Shown here one piece after another: positions 46,286 through 54,841 of a stretch of 64,000 nt of DNA (the stretch's first letter is position 1; every line of letters begins with the position of its first letter). Origin of the DNA: Collimonas pratensis (GTDB taxonomy: Bacteria; Pseudomonadota; Gammaproteobacteria; Burkholderiales; Burkholderiaceae_D). A program made the position numbers and the translations under genes. The stretch covers positions 2,356,001 through 2,420,000 of the forward strand of contig NZ_CP013234.1 in the NCBI RefSeq assembly GCF_001584185.1, written 5' to 3'. The notes beneath the pieces were generated by a model that worked only from the letters and a program-made list of their open reading frames with translations, made no database searches and was not told where the DNA came from.

Positions 46286-47869
46286 CTATTCCGGACGGAA
46301 TTGATAAGCAAAAGTAAATTCATCCGTGCGCGGGGTATATTTCAAGCCTTTGCGCAACGCCCAGGTGGCGTATTGATGATAGAGCGGGATCACAGCGTAA
46401 TCGCTGAGCGCAACCACCGCGCCCTGGCGGGCAAAATTCTGGCGCTGCTTCTGGTCGACGGATGCGAGCGAGGATTGCACCAGCTGGTCGAGTTTCGGAT
46501 TGCTGTACTTGCCCCAGTTCCAGGAGCCCCAGCCGGTATCCGGGTTGGTGGTGCCGAGCAGGGTGCGCAGGCCGAAGTCGCCCGCCAGCGTGCCCCAGCC
46601 CAGCAGCGCGGCGCTGTAGTCGCCGGCGCGTGCCTTGCCGAAGTAGACCGCCAGCGGCAGCGTTTCGACCTTGGCCTGGATGCCGACCCGGTTGAGGAAT
46701 TGCGCCACGGTTTGTACTACGCGCTCATCGTTGATATAACGGTTGTTGGGACCGTGCAGGGTAATGCCGAAGCCGTTCGGATAACCGGCTGCTGCAAGCA
46801 GTTTCTTGGCGCCTTCGGGATCGTATTTTTCCACCTTGAGCGTATCGGCGTAACCCAGGATGCCAGGTGCGACGATGTTCGAGGCCGGCACCGCCAGTCC
46901 TTCCAGCGTACGGTCAACCAGCGCCTGGCGGTTGATGGCCTTGGAAATCGCTTGCCGTACGCGTACATCTTTCAAGGGATTCTTGTCGAGCGGCTTGCCG
47001 TTCTTGTCGGTGATATCGGGCGACTTGTCGCGCGACTGGTCCAGGGTCCAGAAAATGGTGCGCCAGGAAATCTTTTGCGCCAGCGTGAATTTCGGATTGC
47101 TCTTCAGTTTGGGCAAGTCGGCCGGCGGTACGTTTTCGATGGCGTCGACTTCGCCCGCCAGCAAGGCTGCCAGGCGCGCGCCGTCAGAAGTCAGGATGCG
47201 GAAGGTGACTTTGTCCCACGCCGGTTTCTCGCCCCAGTAGGCATCGTTGCGCACCAGTTCGATGCTGTCGCCACGCTTGAAGCTAGCGAACTTGAAGGGG
47301 CCGGTGCCGACCAGCGCCTTGCCGCTGTTGAAGTCGTCGGTCGTGGCGTTTTGCGCAGCTTTCTTGGAAACGATGAAAATCGTGCTGACATCCAGCGCCA
47401 GCGGGCCGTAAGGGGTGGCGGTTTTCAGGCGCACTGTATACGGATCGACCACCTGCTTGCTGACGATCTGCTTGGTGTAGCTGGTGAACGGGCCGGGGCT
47501 GGTAGTCAGGGTGGCGGGGCGGTCCAGCGAAAATACAACATCTTCCGCAGTCAAGTCGGAGCCGTCGCTGAACTTGACGCCACGCCGCAGCTTGAACTCC
47601 CAGGTCAGCGGATCGATGGTTTTCCAAGAGGTCGCCAAGCCGGGAATCAGCTGGCCGTTGGCGTCCACATTCACCAAGGCATCGAACAGATGCGAAGAAA
47701 GCGAGATATTTGGCGCGATATTGTTGAAATGCGGATCCAGGGTGGAGACATCGGCATATAATCCGATCTTCAGATCTGCGGCGTAACTGGCTGCGGGGCT
47801 CAAAGAGGCCAAGGTGCTCAGGCCGGCGAAAGCCAGGACAAGTACTTTCTTTTTGGAAAGCTGAAACAT
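46286..47869 (-). CDS. Family 5 peptide-type ABC solute-binding protein
   Basis: 527 residues with a Sec signal peptide (KKKVLVLAFAGLSTLASLSPAASYAA). SBP_bac_5 features are STLDPHFNNIAPNISLSSHLFDALV, GLATSWKTIDPLTWEFKLRRGVKFSDGSDLTAEDVVFSL, and GTGPFKF. ATG 47869 has GGGAG five bases before it. The family binds oligopeptides, nickel complexes or other solutes. No permease or ATPase genes lie beside it, so it must work with a transporter encoded elsewhere. Confidence 0.87.
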   Translation of the reverse strand: MFQLSKKKVLVLAFAGLSTLASLSPAASYAADLKIGLYADVSTLDPHFNNIAPNISLSSHLFDALVNVDANGQLIPGLATSWKTIDPLTWEFKLRRGVKFSDGSDLTAEDVVFSLDRPATLTTSPGPFTSYTKQIVSKQVVDPYTVRLKTATPYGPLALDVSTIFIVSKKAAQNATTDDFNSGKALVGTGPFKFASFKRGDSIELVRNDAYWGEKPAWDKVTFRILTSDGARLAALLAGEVDAIENVPPADLPKLKSNPKFTLAQKISWRTIFWTLDQSRDKSPDITDKNGKPLDKNPLKDVRVRQAISKAINRQALVDRTLEGLAVPASNIVAPGILGYADTLKVEKYDPEGAKKLLAAAGYPNGFGITLHGPNNRYINDERVVQTVAQFLNRVGIQAKVETLPLAVYFGKARAGDYSAALLGWGTLAGDFGLRTLLGTTNPDTGWGSWNWGKYSNPKLDQLVQSSLASVDQKQRQNFARQGAVVALSDYAVIPLYHQYATWALRKGLKYTPRTDEFTFAYQFRPE

Positions 47870-48252
47870 GCGATCTCCCAATCGGTGTGAAGTAAGGCTG
47901 GTAACTAAGAAGTAAGAGGTAAGAAGTAACTAAGGCTGAGCCTATTCTATGGCTGCGCATATAATTATCAAAACACAATAATTTCTTTTTGTTATGTGTT
48001 TTAGTTATATAAGCCTCTCGCTGAAAACAGGGCACGGAGGCGTCGCAGGGAGTCGCGGACGGCAGTTGAAAAGACAACTCTTTCTCCCAACCCAACTTTT
48101 ATTTACTGAGCCGGTGCTTTTAATAAAATTATCGGTTATAATGAGACATCGTTTAAGATTCGAGCTAGTAGTGCAGTATTAGTCTGTCATTTCTTTCTTG
48201 CTTCAAACGATCTAACGGGCGACAGCCCAACTTAACTGAAATAGGAAATGTA
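47870..48252. other. Divergent promoter region of SBP and cold-shock genes
   Basis: 383 bases, AT-rich, without a gene. It contains the SBP promoter on the minus strand and the cold-shock promoter and leader on the plus strand. Confidence 0.6.
48137..48252 (+). promoter_or_regulatory. Promoter -10 and long 5' leader of the cold-shock gene
   Basis: TATAAT at 48137-48142 preceded by a weak -35 region. A start near 48149 gives a leader of about 100 bases, as in cspA-type mRNAs whose folded leader controls translation with temperature. Confidence 0.5.
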
Positions 48253-48456
48253 ATGGCAACTGGTATCGTAAAGTGGTTCAATGATTCGAAGGGTTTTGGT
48301 TTTATTACTCCTGACGAAGGTGGTGAAGATCTGTTCGCGCACTTCTCCGCAATCAATTCTTCCGGCTTCAAGTCGCTGCAAGAGAACCAACGTGTTTCTT
48401 TCGAAGTTACTGCTGGCCCAAAGGGTAAGCAAGCTTCGAACATTCAAGCTATCTAA
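48253..48456 (+). CDS. cspA: Cold-shock protein, CspA family
   Basis: 67 residues; a single OB-fold RNA/DNA chaperone. RNP1 is KGFGFITPD and RNP2 is DLFAHFSAI, and the N-terminal [11 protein letters not shown] is conserved. An intact small gene with its own leader and a strong terminator. Which paralogue of the genome it is cannot be known from this window. Confidence 0.95.
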   Translation: MATGIVKWFNDSKGFGFITPDEGGEDLFAHFSAINSSGFKSLQENQRVSFEVTAGPKGKQASNIQAI

Positions 48457-48483
48457 TTTAATTAGTCGCTGAATCAGCATCGC

Positions 48484-48514
48484 AAAAATCCCCGGTTCGC
48501 CGGGGATTTTTTTC
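48484..48514 (+). terminator. Terminator after the cold-shock gene
   Basis: AAAAATCCCCGG pairs perfectly with CCGGGGATTTTT around a TTCG tetraloop. Confidence 0.9.
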
Positions 48515-48748
48515 GTCTGTAGAAAAGCAACCGGCGGCATGCGCTCCGCAACATACTCTCTATATTTGCCATAAAAACCTAAAGGCGGCCCGCTGTCAGG
48601 AAGCTGTAAGGGTGGCCTGAAATGCTGGGGCAATCTGTATACAGATAATATTTTTTTACAGTAAGCTAGGCGGGGTTTTACGTTAATCGAGTACTTCGGT
48701 ATTTGTGCATGCCGGTACTTATCTTATAAAAAATACAGAGGAGATAGC

Positions 48749-49906
48749 ATGAACACCATAAGCAAAGCGTGTGTGGCGGCAGCGCTGATGAGCTGGTCGT
48801 TGGCTGGCATGGCGGCGGAACCTATCAAGATCGGCGTCAGCGGACCTTTCACCGGCGGCTCCGCACCAATGGGTGTTTCCATGCGCGACGGCGTCAAGCT
48901 GGCGGTAGCCGACATCAACGCCCATGGCGGCGTACTGGGACGGCAGCTGCAACTGGTCGAGCGCGACGACGAAGCCAAGAATGAGCGCGGGGTGCAGGTT
49001 GCGCAGGAACTGATCAACAAGGAAAAAGTGGTCAGCACGGTGGGCTTCATCAACACCGGGGTCGCCCTGGCCTCGCAGCGCTTCTACCAGGAAGCCAAGA
49101 TCCCGGTCATGAACAACGTCGCCACCGGCAGCATCGTCACCAAGCAGTTCGTCGGGCCTGAGAACAAGGATAACTACGTTTTCCGTAACGCCGCCAACGA
49201 CACTATCCAGTCGGCCATGATCGTCGACGAAGCGGTCGTGCGGCAGAAGCATACCAAGGTAGCGATCCTGGCGGATTCCACCAACTACGGCCAGCTCGGC
49301 CGCGAAGACCTGGAGCGAGCCCTGGCTGCCAAGGGCATCAAGCCGGTCGCCGTTGAAAAATACAACCTGAAAGACGTCGACATGACGGCGCAGCTGCTGA
49401 AAGCCAAGCAGGGCGGCGCCGAAGTCGTGCTGACCTATGGCATCGGCCCTGAGCTGGCGCAGATTGCCAACGGCATGGAAAAACTCAACTGGAAAGTACC
49501 TATCGTCGGCAGCTGGACTTTGTCGATGGGGAACTTCATCGATAACGCCGGCAAGAACGGCGACGGTACGCGCATGCCGCAAACCTTCATCCAGGATCCA
49601 AGCTCGCCTAAGCGCAAGGCCTTCATCGAAGCCTATCAGAAAGCCTACAAGATCGATCGCATGCCGTCCCCGGTTTCCGCGGCCCAGGGCTATGACTCGA
49701 TCTATCTGCTGGCGGCTGCCATCAAGCAGGCCGGCAGCACCGACGGCGTCAAGATCCGGGAAGCGCTGGAAAACCTGAACGGTACGGTGGAAGGCGTTGT
49801 CACCAACTACTCCAAGCCGTTCAGCCATGACGACCATGAGGCGATCAAGCCGAATTTGGTGGTGATCGGCGAAGTCAAGGGCGGCCGCGTGGTGCTGGCC
49901 AAGTGA
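48749..49906 (+). CDS. livK: Branched-chain amino-acid type ABC binding protein (LivK-like)
   Basis: 385 residues with a signal peptide ending at GMAA. The Peripla_BP_6 pattern is IKIGVSGPFTGGSAPMGVSMRDGVKLAVADINAHGGVLGRQLQLVERDDEAKNERGVQVAQELI, followed by the second lobe (VAILADSTNYGQLGREDLERAL). It binds branched-chain amino acids, amides or aromatic acids in the family; the ligand is unknown here. The permease and ATPase genes follow 213 bases later, after a strong hairpin. Confidence 0.9.
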   Translation: MNTISKACVAAALMSWSLAGMAAEPIKIGVSGPFTGGSAPMGVSMRDGVKLAVADINAHGGVLGRQLQLVERDDEAKNERGVQVAQELINKEKVVSTVGFINTGVALASQRFYQEAKIPVMNNVATGSIVTKQFVGPENKDNYVFRNAANDTIQSAMIVDEAVVRQKHTKVAILADSTNYGQLGREDLERALAAKGIKPVAVEKYNLKDVDMTAQLLKAKQGGAEVVLTYGIGPELAQIANGMEKLNWKVPIVGSWTLSMGNFIDNAGKNGDGTRMPQTFIQDPSSPKRKAFIEAYQKAYKIDRMPSPVSAAQGYDSIYLLAAAIKQAGSTDGVKIREALENLNGTVEGVVTNYSKPFSHDDHEAIKPNLVVIGEVKGGRVVLAK

Positions 49907-49958
49907 CAGCAGGCCGGCCCAGGCAATAGCTACGGCCGGCCGCAATCTGTTTGACTGC

Positions 49959-49992
49959 GCAGCAAATCCGGCCCGTGCGCCGGATTTGCTGC
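49959..49992 (+). repeat. Perfect 14-bp inverted repeat between livK and livH
   Basis: GCAGCAAATCCGGC and GCCGGATTTGCTGC surround a six-base loop CCGTGC. No T-run follows. It may protect or partly terminate the livK transcript so that binding protein is made in excess. Confidence 0.7.
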
Positions 49993-50119
49993 ATCTGAAG
50001 TAGTTGCCGCTGTTGCTGCATTTGCTGTTGTTGCTGCATTTGCAGCAGTACTGCGGTTTGTCGCTTGTGCTCGCGTGTGTTTTACTTCGCTTCCCGGCGA
50101 TGTCTCTTGGATATACATC

Positions 50120-51010
50120 ATGGAAATCCTGCTGCAACTGGTCTTTAGCGGTATCGCGCTAGGCATGATCTACGCCGTCATCGCATTCGGCTATCAACTC
50201 ACCTTCGCCACGTCCGGCACCCTCAATTTCGGCCAGGGCGAAGCCCTGATGCTGGGCGCGCTGGTCGGCCTCAGCCTGGTCGGCAACATTCACGGCGGCC
50301 CTTACCTGAACTACTGGCTGATGATCCCGGTAGTGATCGTGTTCGGTGCGCTGCAAGGCGTGGTGGTCGAATGGATAGGCGTGCGGCCGGCGCTCAAGAT
50401 CAAGTCCGAATTCGGCTGGATCATGTCGACTATTGCGCTGGCGATCATCTTCAAGAACGTCGCTGAAAACATCTGGGGCAAGGATGACCTGACTTTCCCG
50501 ACGCCGCTGTCGGCGACGCCGTTCCAGGTGCTCGGCGCCAATGTCCAGCCGATGCAGATCGTGGTGGTGCTGGGCGCGCTGGCGATGATGCTGGCGGTGG
50601 AAATGTTCAATCGCAAATCGATTTACGGCAAGGCGGTGGTGGCTACTTCTAACGATCGCGATGCCGCCGGCCTGATGGGCATCAATACCAGCATGGTGAT
50701 CACCTTTTCCTACGCCTTGTCGTCGGCCACGGCGGCCTTTGCCGGCGTGCTGGTAGCACCGCTGACGCTGACCGGCGCCACCATGGGCACCTCGCTCGGT
50801 CTCAAGGCGTTCGCGGTGGCGATCATCGGCGGCCTCACCTCCGGCATGGGCGCGATCGTCGGCGGCCTGATCCTGGGCATCGCCGAGACCCTGACCGGCT
50901 TCTATATTTCCACCGGCTACAAGGAAGTGCCGGGCCTGGTGCTGCTGTTGCTGGTGCTGGCGATCAAGCCGGCTGGACTGTTCGGCAAGACTGCCATCAA
51001 GAAGGTGTGA
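50120..51010 (+). CDS. livH: Branched-chain amino-acid ABC permease LivH
   Basis: 296 residues with about eight membrane helices. LivH signatures are FSGIALGMIYAVIAFGYQLTFATSGTLNFGQGEALMLGAL and the cytosolic coupling loop ATSNDRDAAGLMGINTSMVI. ATG 50120 gives the normal N-terminus; an upstream in-frame ATG adds 15 unlikely residues. The LivM-LivG fusion starts 2 bases after its stop. Confidence 0.93.
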   Translation: MEILLQLVFSGIALGMIYAVIAFGYQLTFATSGTLNFGQGEALMLGALVGLSLVGNIHGGPYLNYWLMIPVVIVFGALQGVVVEWIGVRPALKIKSEFGWIMSTIALAIIFKNVAENIWGKDDLTFPTPLSATPFQVLGANVQPMQIVVVLGALAMMLAVEMFNRKSIYGKAVVATSNDRDAAGLMGINTSMVITFSYALSSATAAFAGVLVAPLTLTGATMGTSLGLKAFAVAIIGGLTSGMGAIVGGLILGIAETLTGFYISTGYKEVPGLVLLLLVLAIKPAGLFGKTAIKKV

Positions 51011-51012
51011 AG

Positions 51013-53001
51013 ATGAGTAAAAAGTTATTCGCACTGTCGATCGCAGGCATCGTGCTGCTGCTGGCGTTCCCGCAAGTTTTCCCGAATCCGTACTACATCC
51101 ATCTGGCGGAAACCATCCTGATCTACGCCATCCTGCTGTTCGGGCTGGATATCGTGGTCGGCTATACCGGCCAGGTGTCGCTGGGCCATGCCGGCCTGTT
51201 CGGCATCGGTTCTTATACCACCGGCGTGCTGGTGTTCAAGCTGGGCTGGCCTTTCCTGATCGCGGCCCCGGCCAGCCTGGCGGTGACGGCCTTGTTCGGC
51301 GCCATCCTGGCCTTGCCGGCGCTGCGTGTGACCGGGCCGTACCTGGCCATGGTGACGCTGGCGTTCGGCACCATCATCCAGATCCTGATCAATGAAATGA
51401 GTTTCCTGACCGACGGACCGATGGGCATCAAGCTGACCAAGCCCGTGTTCTTCGGCCATCGTCTCGACGAGGTTGATTATTTCTACCTGGTGGCGGCGCT
51501 GATGGTGCTGTCGCTGATCGTGGTCCACCGGATCGTCAAATCGCATCTCGGACGTGCCTTCCAGGCATTGCGCGACAGCCCGATCGCCTCGGATTGCATG
51601 GGCGTCTCGGTGTACCGCTACAAGGTCATCGCCTTCGTGATCAGCGCCGCGCTGGCCGGCCTGGCGGGCAGCCTGTATGCCTATTCGGAAGAATACATCT
51701 CGCCGAATACCTACAACTTCGAGCTGACTATCCTGTTCTTGCTGGCGGTCATCATGGGCGGCCGCAAGAGCCGTATCGGCTCCTTGCTGGGGGCGCTGAT
51801 CGTGGTCATGCTGCCGAGCCTGCTGGCCGATATCGATCTGTTCCGCCAGATCGCCACCGCGGCGGCCGTGATCGGCGTGCTGGCGAGCGCCTTCCTGCTG
51901 TGGAAAAAGCGCAAGACTGTGCGCGAGTTGGCGGTGCCCCTGGCCGCTACCCTCGGCATGGCGATCTTTTCCTACCGCCTGGAAAACATCACCGACTGGC
52001 GTCTGACGATCTTCGGCGTGATGACACTGTTCGTGGTGTATTACCTGCAGGACGGGATTGTCGGCTTCGCCCGCAATCTGCTGGGCCAGAAAGCGGCCGC
52101 CGGCGGCAAGCCGGTCACGCTTGCGGCCAATCCTGAACAGGCCTGGGGACCGGCGGTCGGCGGCGGCGCCAGCGGCAGCACGCTGCTCAGCGGCCAGAAG
52201 ATCCTGATGCAGTTCGGCGGTCTCAAGGCCTTGAACGAGGTCAACCTGGACATCGTCAAAGGCAGCGTGCACGGCCTGATCGGACCAAACGGTTCCGGCA
52301 AGAGCACCATGATGAACGTCCTTACCGGGATCTACAAACCGACCGCCGGCAAAGTCGAATTCAACGGCAAGACGATTTCCGGCACGACGCCGGCGGCGAT
52401 TGCGCTGGGCGGCGTGGCCCGTACTTTCCAGAACGTGCAGCTGTTCGGCGAAATGACGGCCACCGAAAACGTCCTGGTCGGCTTGCATCACACCTTCCGC
52501 AGCAATGTGCTGGACGTGATCTTCAATACGCCACGCTACCGGCGTGAAGAGCAGCAGGCACGGCAGCGCGCCGCCAGCATCCTGGAATTCGTCGGCCTCG
52601 GCGAACTGGCCGGCGAAGAGGCGCGCAACCTGCCGTATGGCAAGCAGCGCCTGCTGGAAATCGGCCGTGCGCTAGGCTTGAATCCGCAACTGCTGTTGCT
52701 GGATGAACCGGCAGCAGGCCTGACGGCGCCAGACATCAAGGAGTTGATCGCGATCATCCACAAGATCCGCCAGCACGGCATCACGATTATCCTGATCGAA
52801 CATCACATGGATGTCGTGATGTCGATTTCGGACATTGTGACGGTGCTCGATTTCGGCCAGAAAATCGCCGAAGGCAAGCCTGCCGCGGTGCAGAGCGATC
52901 CCAAGGTGATCGAAGCCTATCTCGGCGGCAGCGCCGGCGAAGACGCTGCCAGCGTCGATGCCGCCGGTGCGCCATCCACTTCCAAGCCAGCGGGGTTATA
53001 A
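51013..53001 (+). CDS. LivM-LivG fusion: permease and ATPase in one chain
   Basis: 662 residues. Residues about 1-350 are a LivM permease (GLDIVVGYTGQVSLGHAGLFGIGSYTTGVLV, RDSPIASDCMGVSVYRYKVIAFVISAALAGLAGSLYAY) with two or three extra helices at its end. A Gly/Ala linker follows, and residues about 390-640 form a LivG ATPase with Walker A GPNGSGKST, Q-loop ARTFQNVQLF, a signature LPYGKQRLLEIGRAL, and Walker B LLLLDEPAAGL. ATG 51013 has GAAGG seven bases ahead. livF follows by 1 base. The reading frame is continuous, so the fusion is real in this sequence. Confidence 0.93.
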   Translation: MSKKLFALSIAGIVLLLAFPQVFPNPYYIHLAETILIYAILLFGLDIVVGYTGQVSLGHAGLFGIGSYTTGVLVFKLGWPFLIAAPASLAVTALFGAILALPALRVTGPYLAMVTLAFGTIIQILINEMSFLTDGPMGIKLTKPVFFGHRLDEVDYFYLVAALMVLSLIVVHRIVKSHLGRAFQALRDSPIASDCMGVSVYRYKVIAFVISAALAGLAGSLYAYSEEYISPNTYNFELTILFLLAVIMGGRKSRIGSLLGALIVVMLPSLLADIDLFRQIATAAAVIGVLASAFLLWKKRKTVRELAVPLAATLGMAIFSYRLENITDWRLTIFGVMTLFVVYYLQDGIVGFARNLLGQKAAAGGKPVTLAANPEQAWGPAVGGGASGSTLLSGQKILMQFGGLKALNEVNLDIVKGSVHGLIGPNGSGKSTMMNVLTGIYKPTAGKVEFNGKTISGTTPAAIALGGVARTFQNVQLFGEMTATENVLVGLHHTFRSNVLDVIFNTPRYRREEQQARQRAASILEFVGLGELAGEEARNLPYGKQRLLEIGRALGLNPQLLLLDEPAAGLTAPDIKELIAIIHKIRQHGITIILIEHHMDVVMSISDIVTVLDFGQKIAEGKPAAVQSDPKVIEAYLGGSAGEDAASVDAAGAPSTSKPAGL

Positions 53002-53002
53002 G

Positions 53003-53728
53003 ATGCTTTCGATTTCCAATCTGCATGCAGCCTACGGCAAAGTCGAGGTATTGCACGGCATTTCGCTGGATGTGCCGAAAGGCAAGGTGGTGACCCTGAT
53101 CGGCTCCAACGGCGCCGGCAAGACCACCACCATGCGTGCCGTCTCCGGCATGATCAAGGCCAAGTCCGGAAGCGTGACCCTGGCCGGGGTCAACGTCACC
53201 GGCCTGGCCTCGCACAAGATCGCCCGCGCCGGCCTGGCCCATTCGCCTGAAGGGCGACGCGTGTTCGCCACCATGAGCGTGGTCGACAATCTGTTGCTGG
53301 GCGCTTTTCCGCGCTTTACCCGCATGCGTCCGCGCGGCGACATCAAGCTCGACCTGGAGCGCGCGCTGGAACTGTTTCCGCGCCTGAAAGAGCGGCAAAG
53401 CCAGCTGGCCGGCACCTTGTCCGGCGGCGAACAGCAGATGCTGGCGATGGCGCGCGCGGTCATGCTCAATCCCGAGGTAATCCTGCTGGATGAGCCATCG
53501 ATGGGGCTGGCGCCGATTCTGGTGGAGGAAGTGTTCCGCATCATTTCGCGGCTCAAGGCGGAGGGCGTGACGATGCTGCTGGTGGAACAGTTCGCCGCCG
53601 CTGCCTTGAACGTCGCCGACTATGGCTATGTGCTGGAAAACGGGCGGATTTCCGTGCACGGTCCGGCCGAGAAGCTGAAGAACGATCCGGCGGTGAAGGC
53701 GGCGTATCTGGGCGGCGCGCAGCACTGA
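53003..53728 (+). CDS. livF: Branched-chain amino-acid ABC ATPase LivF
   Basis: 241 residues starting at ATG 53003. Walker A is GSNGAGKTTTMRAVSG, the signature LSGGEQQMLAMARAVM, and Walker B VILLDEPSMGLAPILVEEV. It pairs with the LivG part of the preceding fusion to make the nucleotide-binding dimer. Last gene of the liv unit. Confidence 0.95.
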   Translation: MLSISNLHAAYGKVEVLHGISLDVPKGKVVTLIGSNGAGKTTTMRAVSGMIKAKSGSVTLAGVNVTGLASHKIARAGLAHSPEGRRVFATMSVVDNLLLGAFPRFTRMRPRGDIKLDLERALELFPRLKERQSQLAGTLSGGEQQMLAMARAVMLNPEVILLDEPSMGLAPILVEEVFRIISRLKAEGVTMLLVEQFAAAALNVADYGYVLENGRISVHGPAEKLKNDPAVKAAYLGGAQH

Positions 53729-53922
53729 ATTGGCGCAATTTGTTGATGGCGGGAAATTAATATTGTTGAGTAGTCATTGAACGTGAATAATATGCTACTA
53801 GTGGCGTAAACACGTGCAGGGTTTAGTTTTCTACAGTGGGCTGAACGTGAGAATCTGGCAATACCGTAATGCAATACGTGCATAAAACGGTCAACCATGT
53901 TTTCTATTTCGGAGCACTTAAC

Positions 53923-54693
53923 ATGAAACAAGACCATTCAGTTATCACGTCCGGCCACGTCATCGACGACAGCAGCACGTCGTCGCCATCGCCCGCAAAA
54001 AGCGCAATGGCGGCGCAGCGCGAGCAGCGCTTGCCGTTCACTATCCGTATTGTCAGGGATGAGCAGGCATTGCAGAAAGCGGTCGGGATCCGGCATGCTG
54101 CCTACAGCCGTCACCTGCCGGAGCTGGCCCGCAACCTGCAGCAGTTCGAGCAGGCGGATCTCGCTGACGACACCATCATCCTGTTGGCAGAATCCAAGTT
54201 CGACGGCTCCTCTTTAGGCACGATGCGCATCCAGACCAACCATGATCGGCCTTTGGTGCTGGAGCAGTCGGTTACCCTTCCGGCGTGGCTGCAAGGACGG
54301 CATCTGGCGGAGGCAACGCGTTTGGGGGTTGCGTCGGGACAGATCGGCAAGATGGTGAAAACCTTGCTGTTCAAAGCCTATTTTCTGTACTGTGTCGAGA
54401 ACGGCATCGACTGGATGGTGATTACGGCGCGCTCGCCGCTAGACCGGCAATATGATGCCTTGCTGTTTCAGGATGTCTTTTCTGGCGGCCAGTTTATTCC
54501 TATGCAGCATGTCGGCATGCTGCCGCATCGTGTCATGGCATTCGAGGTGGCCACAGCCAGAACGCGCTGGAGCGCTGCCGCCCATCCATTGTTTGCCTTG
54601 ATGTTTGAGATTCATCATGCAGATCTGATGCTTGAGCGGCCCTCCAATTTACTAAGCATCTCTCATTCCATATTTGGTCACAGTAATCTTTGA
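53923..54693 (+). CDS. FeeM-like N-acyl amino acid synthase
   Basis: 256 residues from ATG 53923, with GGAG upstream. A disordered Ser-rich start leads to a GNAT-like domain: FTIRIVRDEQALQKAVGIRHAAYSRHLPEL, TIILLAESKFDGSSLGTMRIQTNHD, LAEATRLGVASGQIGKMVKTLLFKAYFLYC, and DWMVITARSPLDRQYDALLFQDVF. This matches the FeeM family, which joins acyl chains from ACP to amino acids such as tyrosine. The product here is unknown. A 7TM-GGDEF-EAL gene follows 148 bases later, suggesting signalling. Confidence 0.72.
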   Translation: MKQDHSVITSGHVIDDSSTSSPSPAKSAMAAQREQRLPFTIRIVRDEQALQKAVGIRHAAYSRHLPELARNLQQFEQADLADDTIILLAESKFDGSSLGTMRIQTNHDRPLVLEQSVTLPAWLQGRHLAEATRLGVASGQIGKMVKTLLFKAYFLYCVENGIDWMVITARSPLDRQYDALLFQDVFSGGQFIPMQHVGMLPHRVMAFEVATARTRWSAAAHPLFALMFEIHHADLMLERPSNLLSISHSIFGHSNL

Positions 54694-54841
54694 GGGAAAG
54701 AAAAGGGATAATCGTTTCCGTGGCATAGTCATTTGGTTCAGTATTGTTAAATAATGATTGTGAGAGGGTGTTATTGTTGTTGAAAAAAAATAATGTGGCT
54801 TTTTTTACAGTACAGTAGAACCCTCTCACTCTACGGACGCG

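Noticed and set aside
49995..50060. GTTGCTGCATTTGC short direct repeats before livH
   Set aside because: They are simple Gln/Leu-like trinucleotide repetition in a short gap, with no spacing or symmetry that suggests a binding site.
48719..50137. A 472-codon minus-strand frame over livK
   Set aside because: Antisense of a well-supported binding-protein gene, with no family motif of its own.
51025..52491. A 488-codon open frame antisense to the LivM-LivG fusion
   Set aside because: His/Gln/Asp-rich shadow of a gene with intact ABC motifs.
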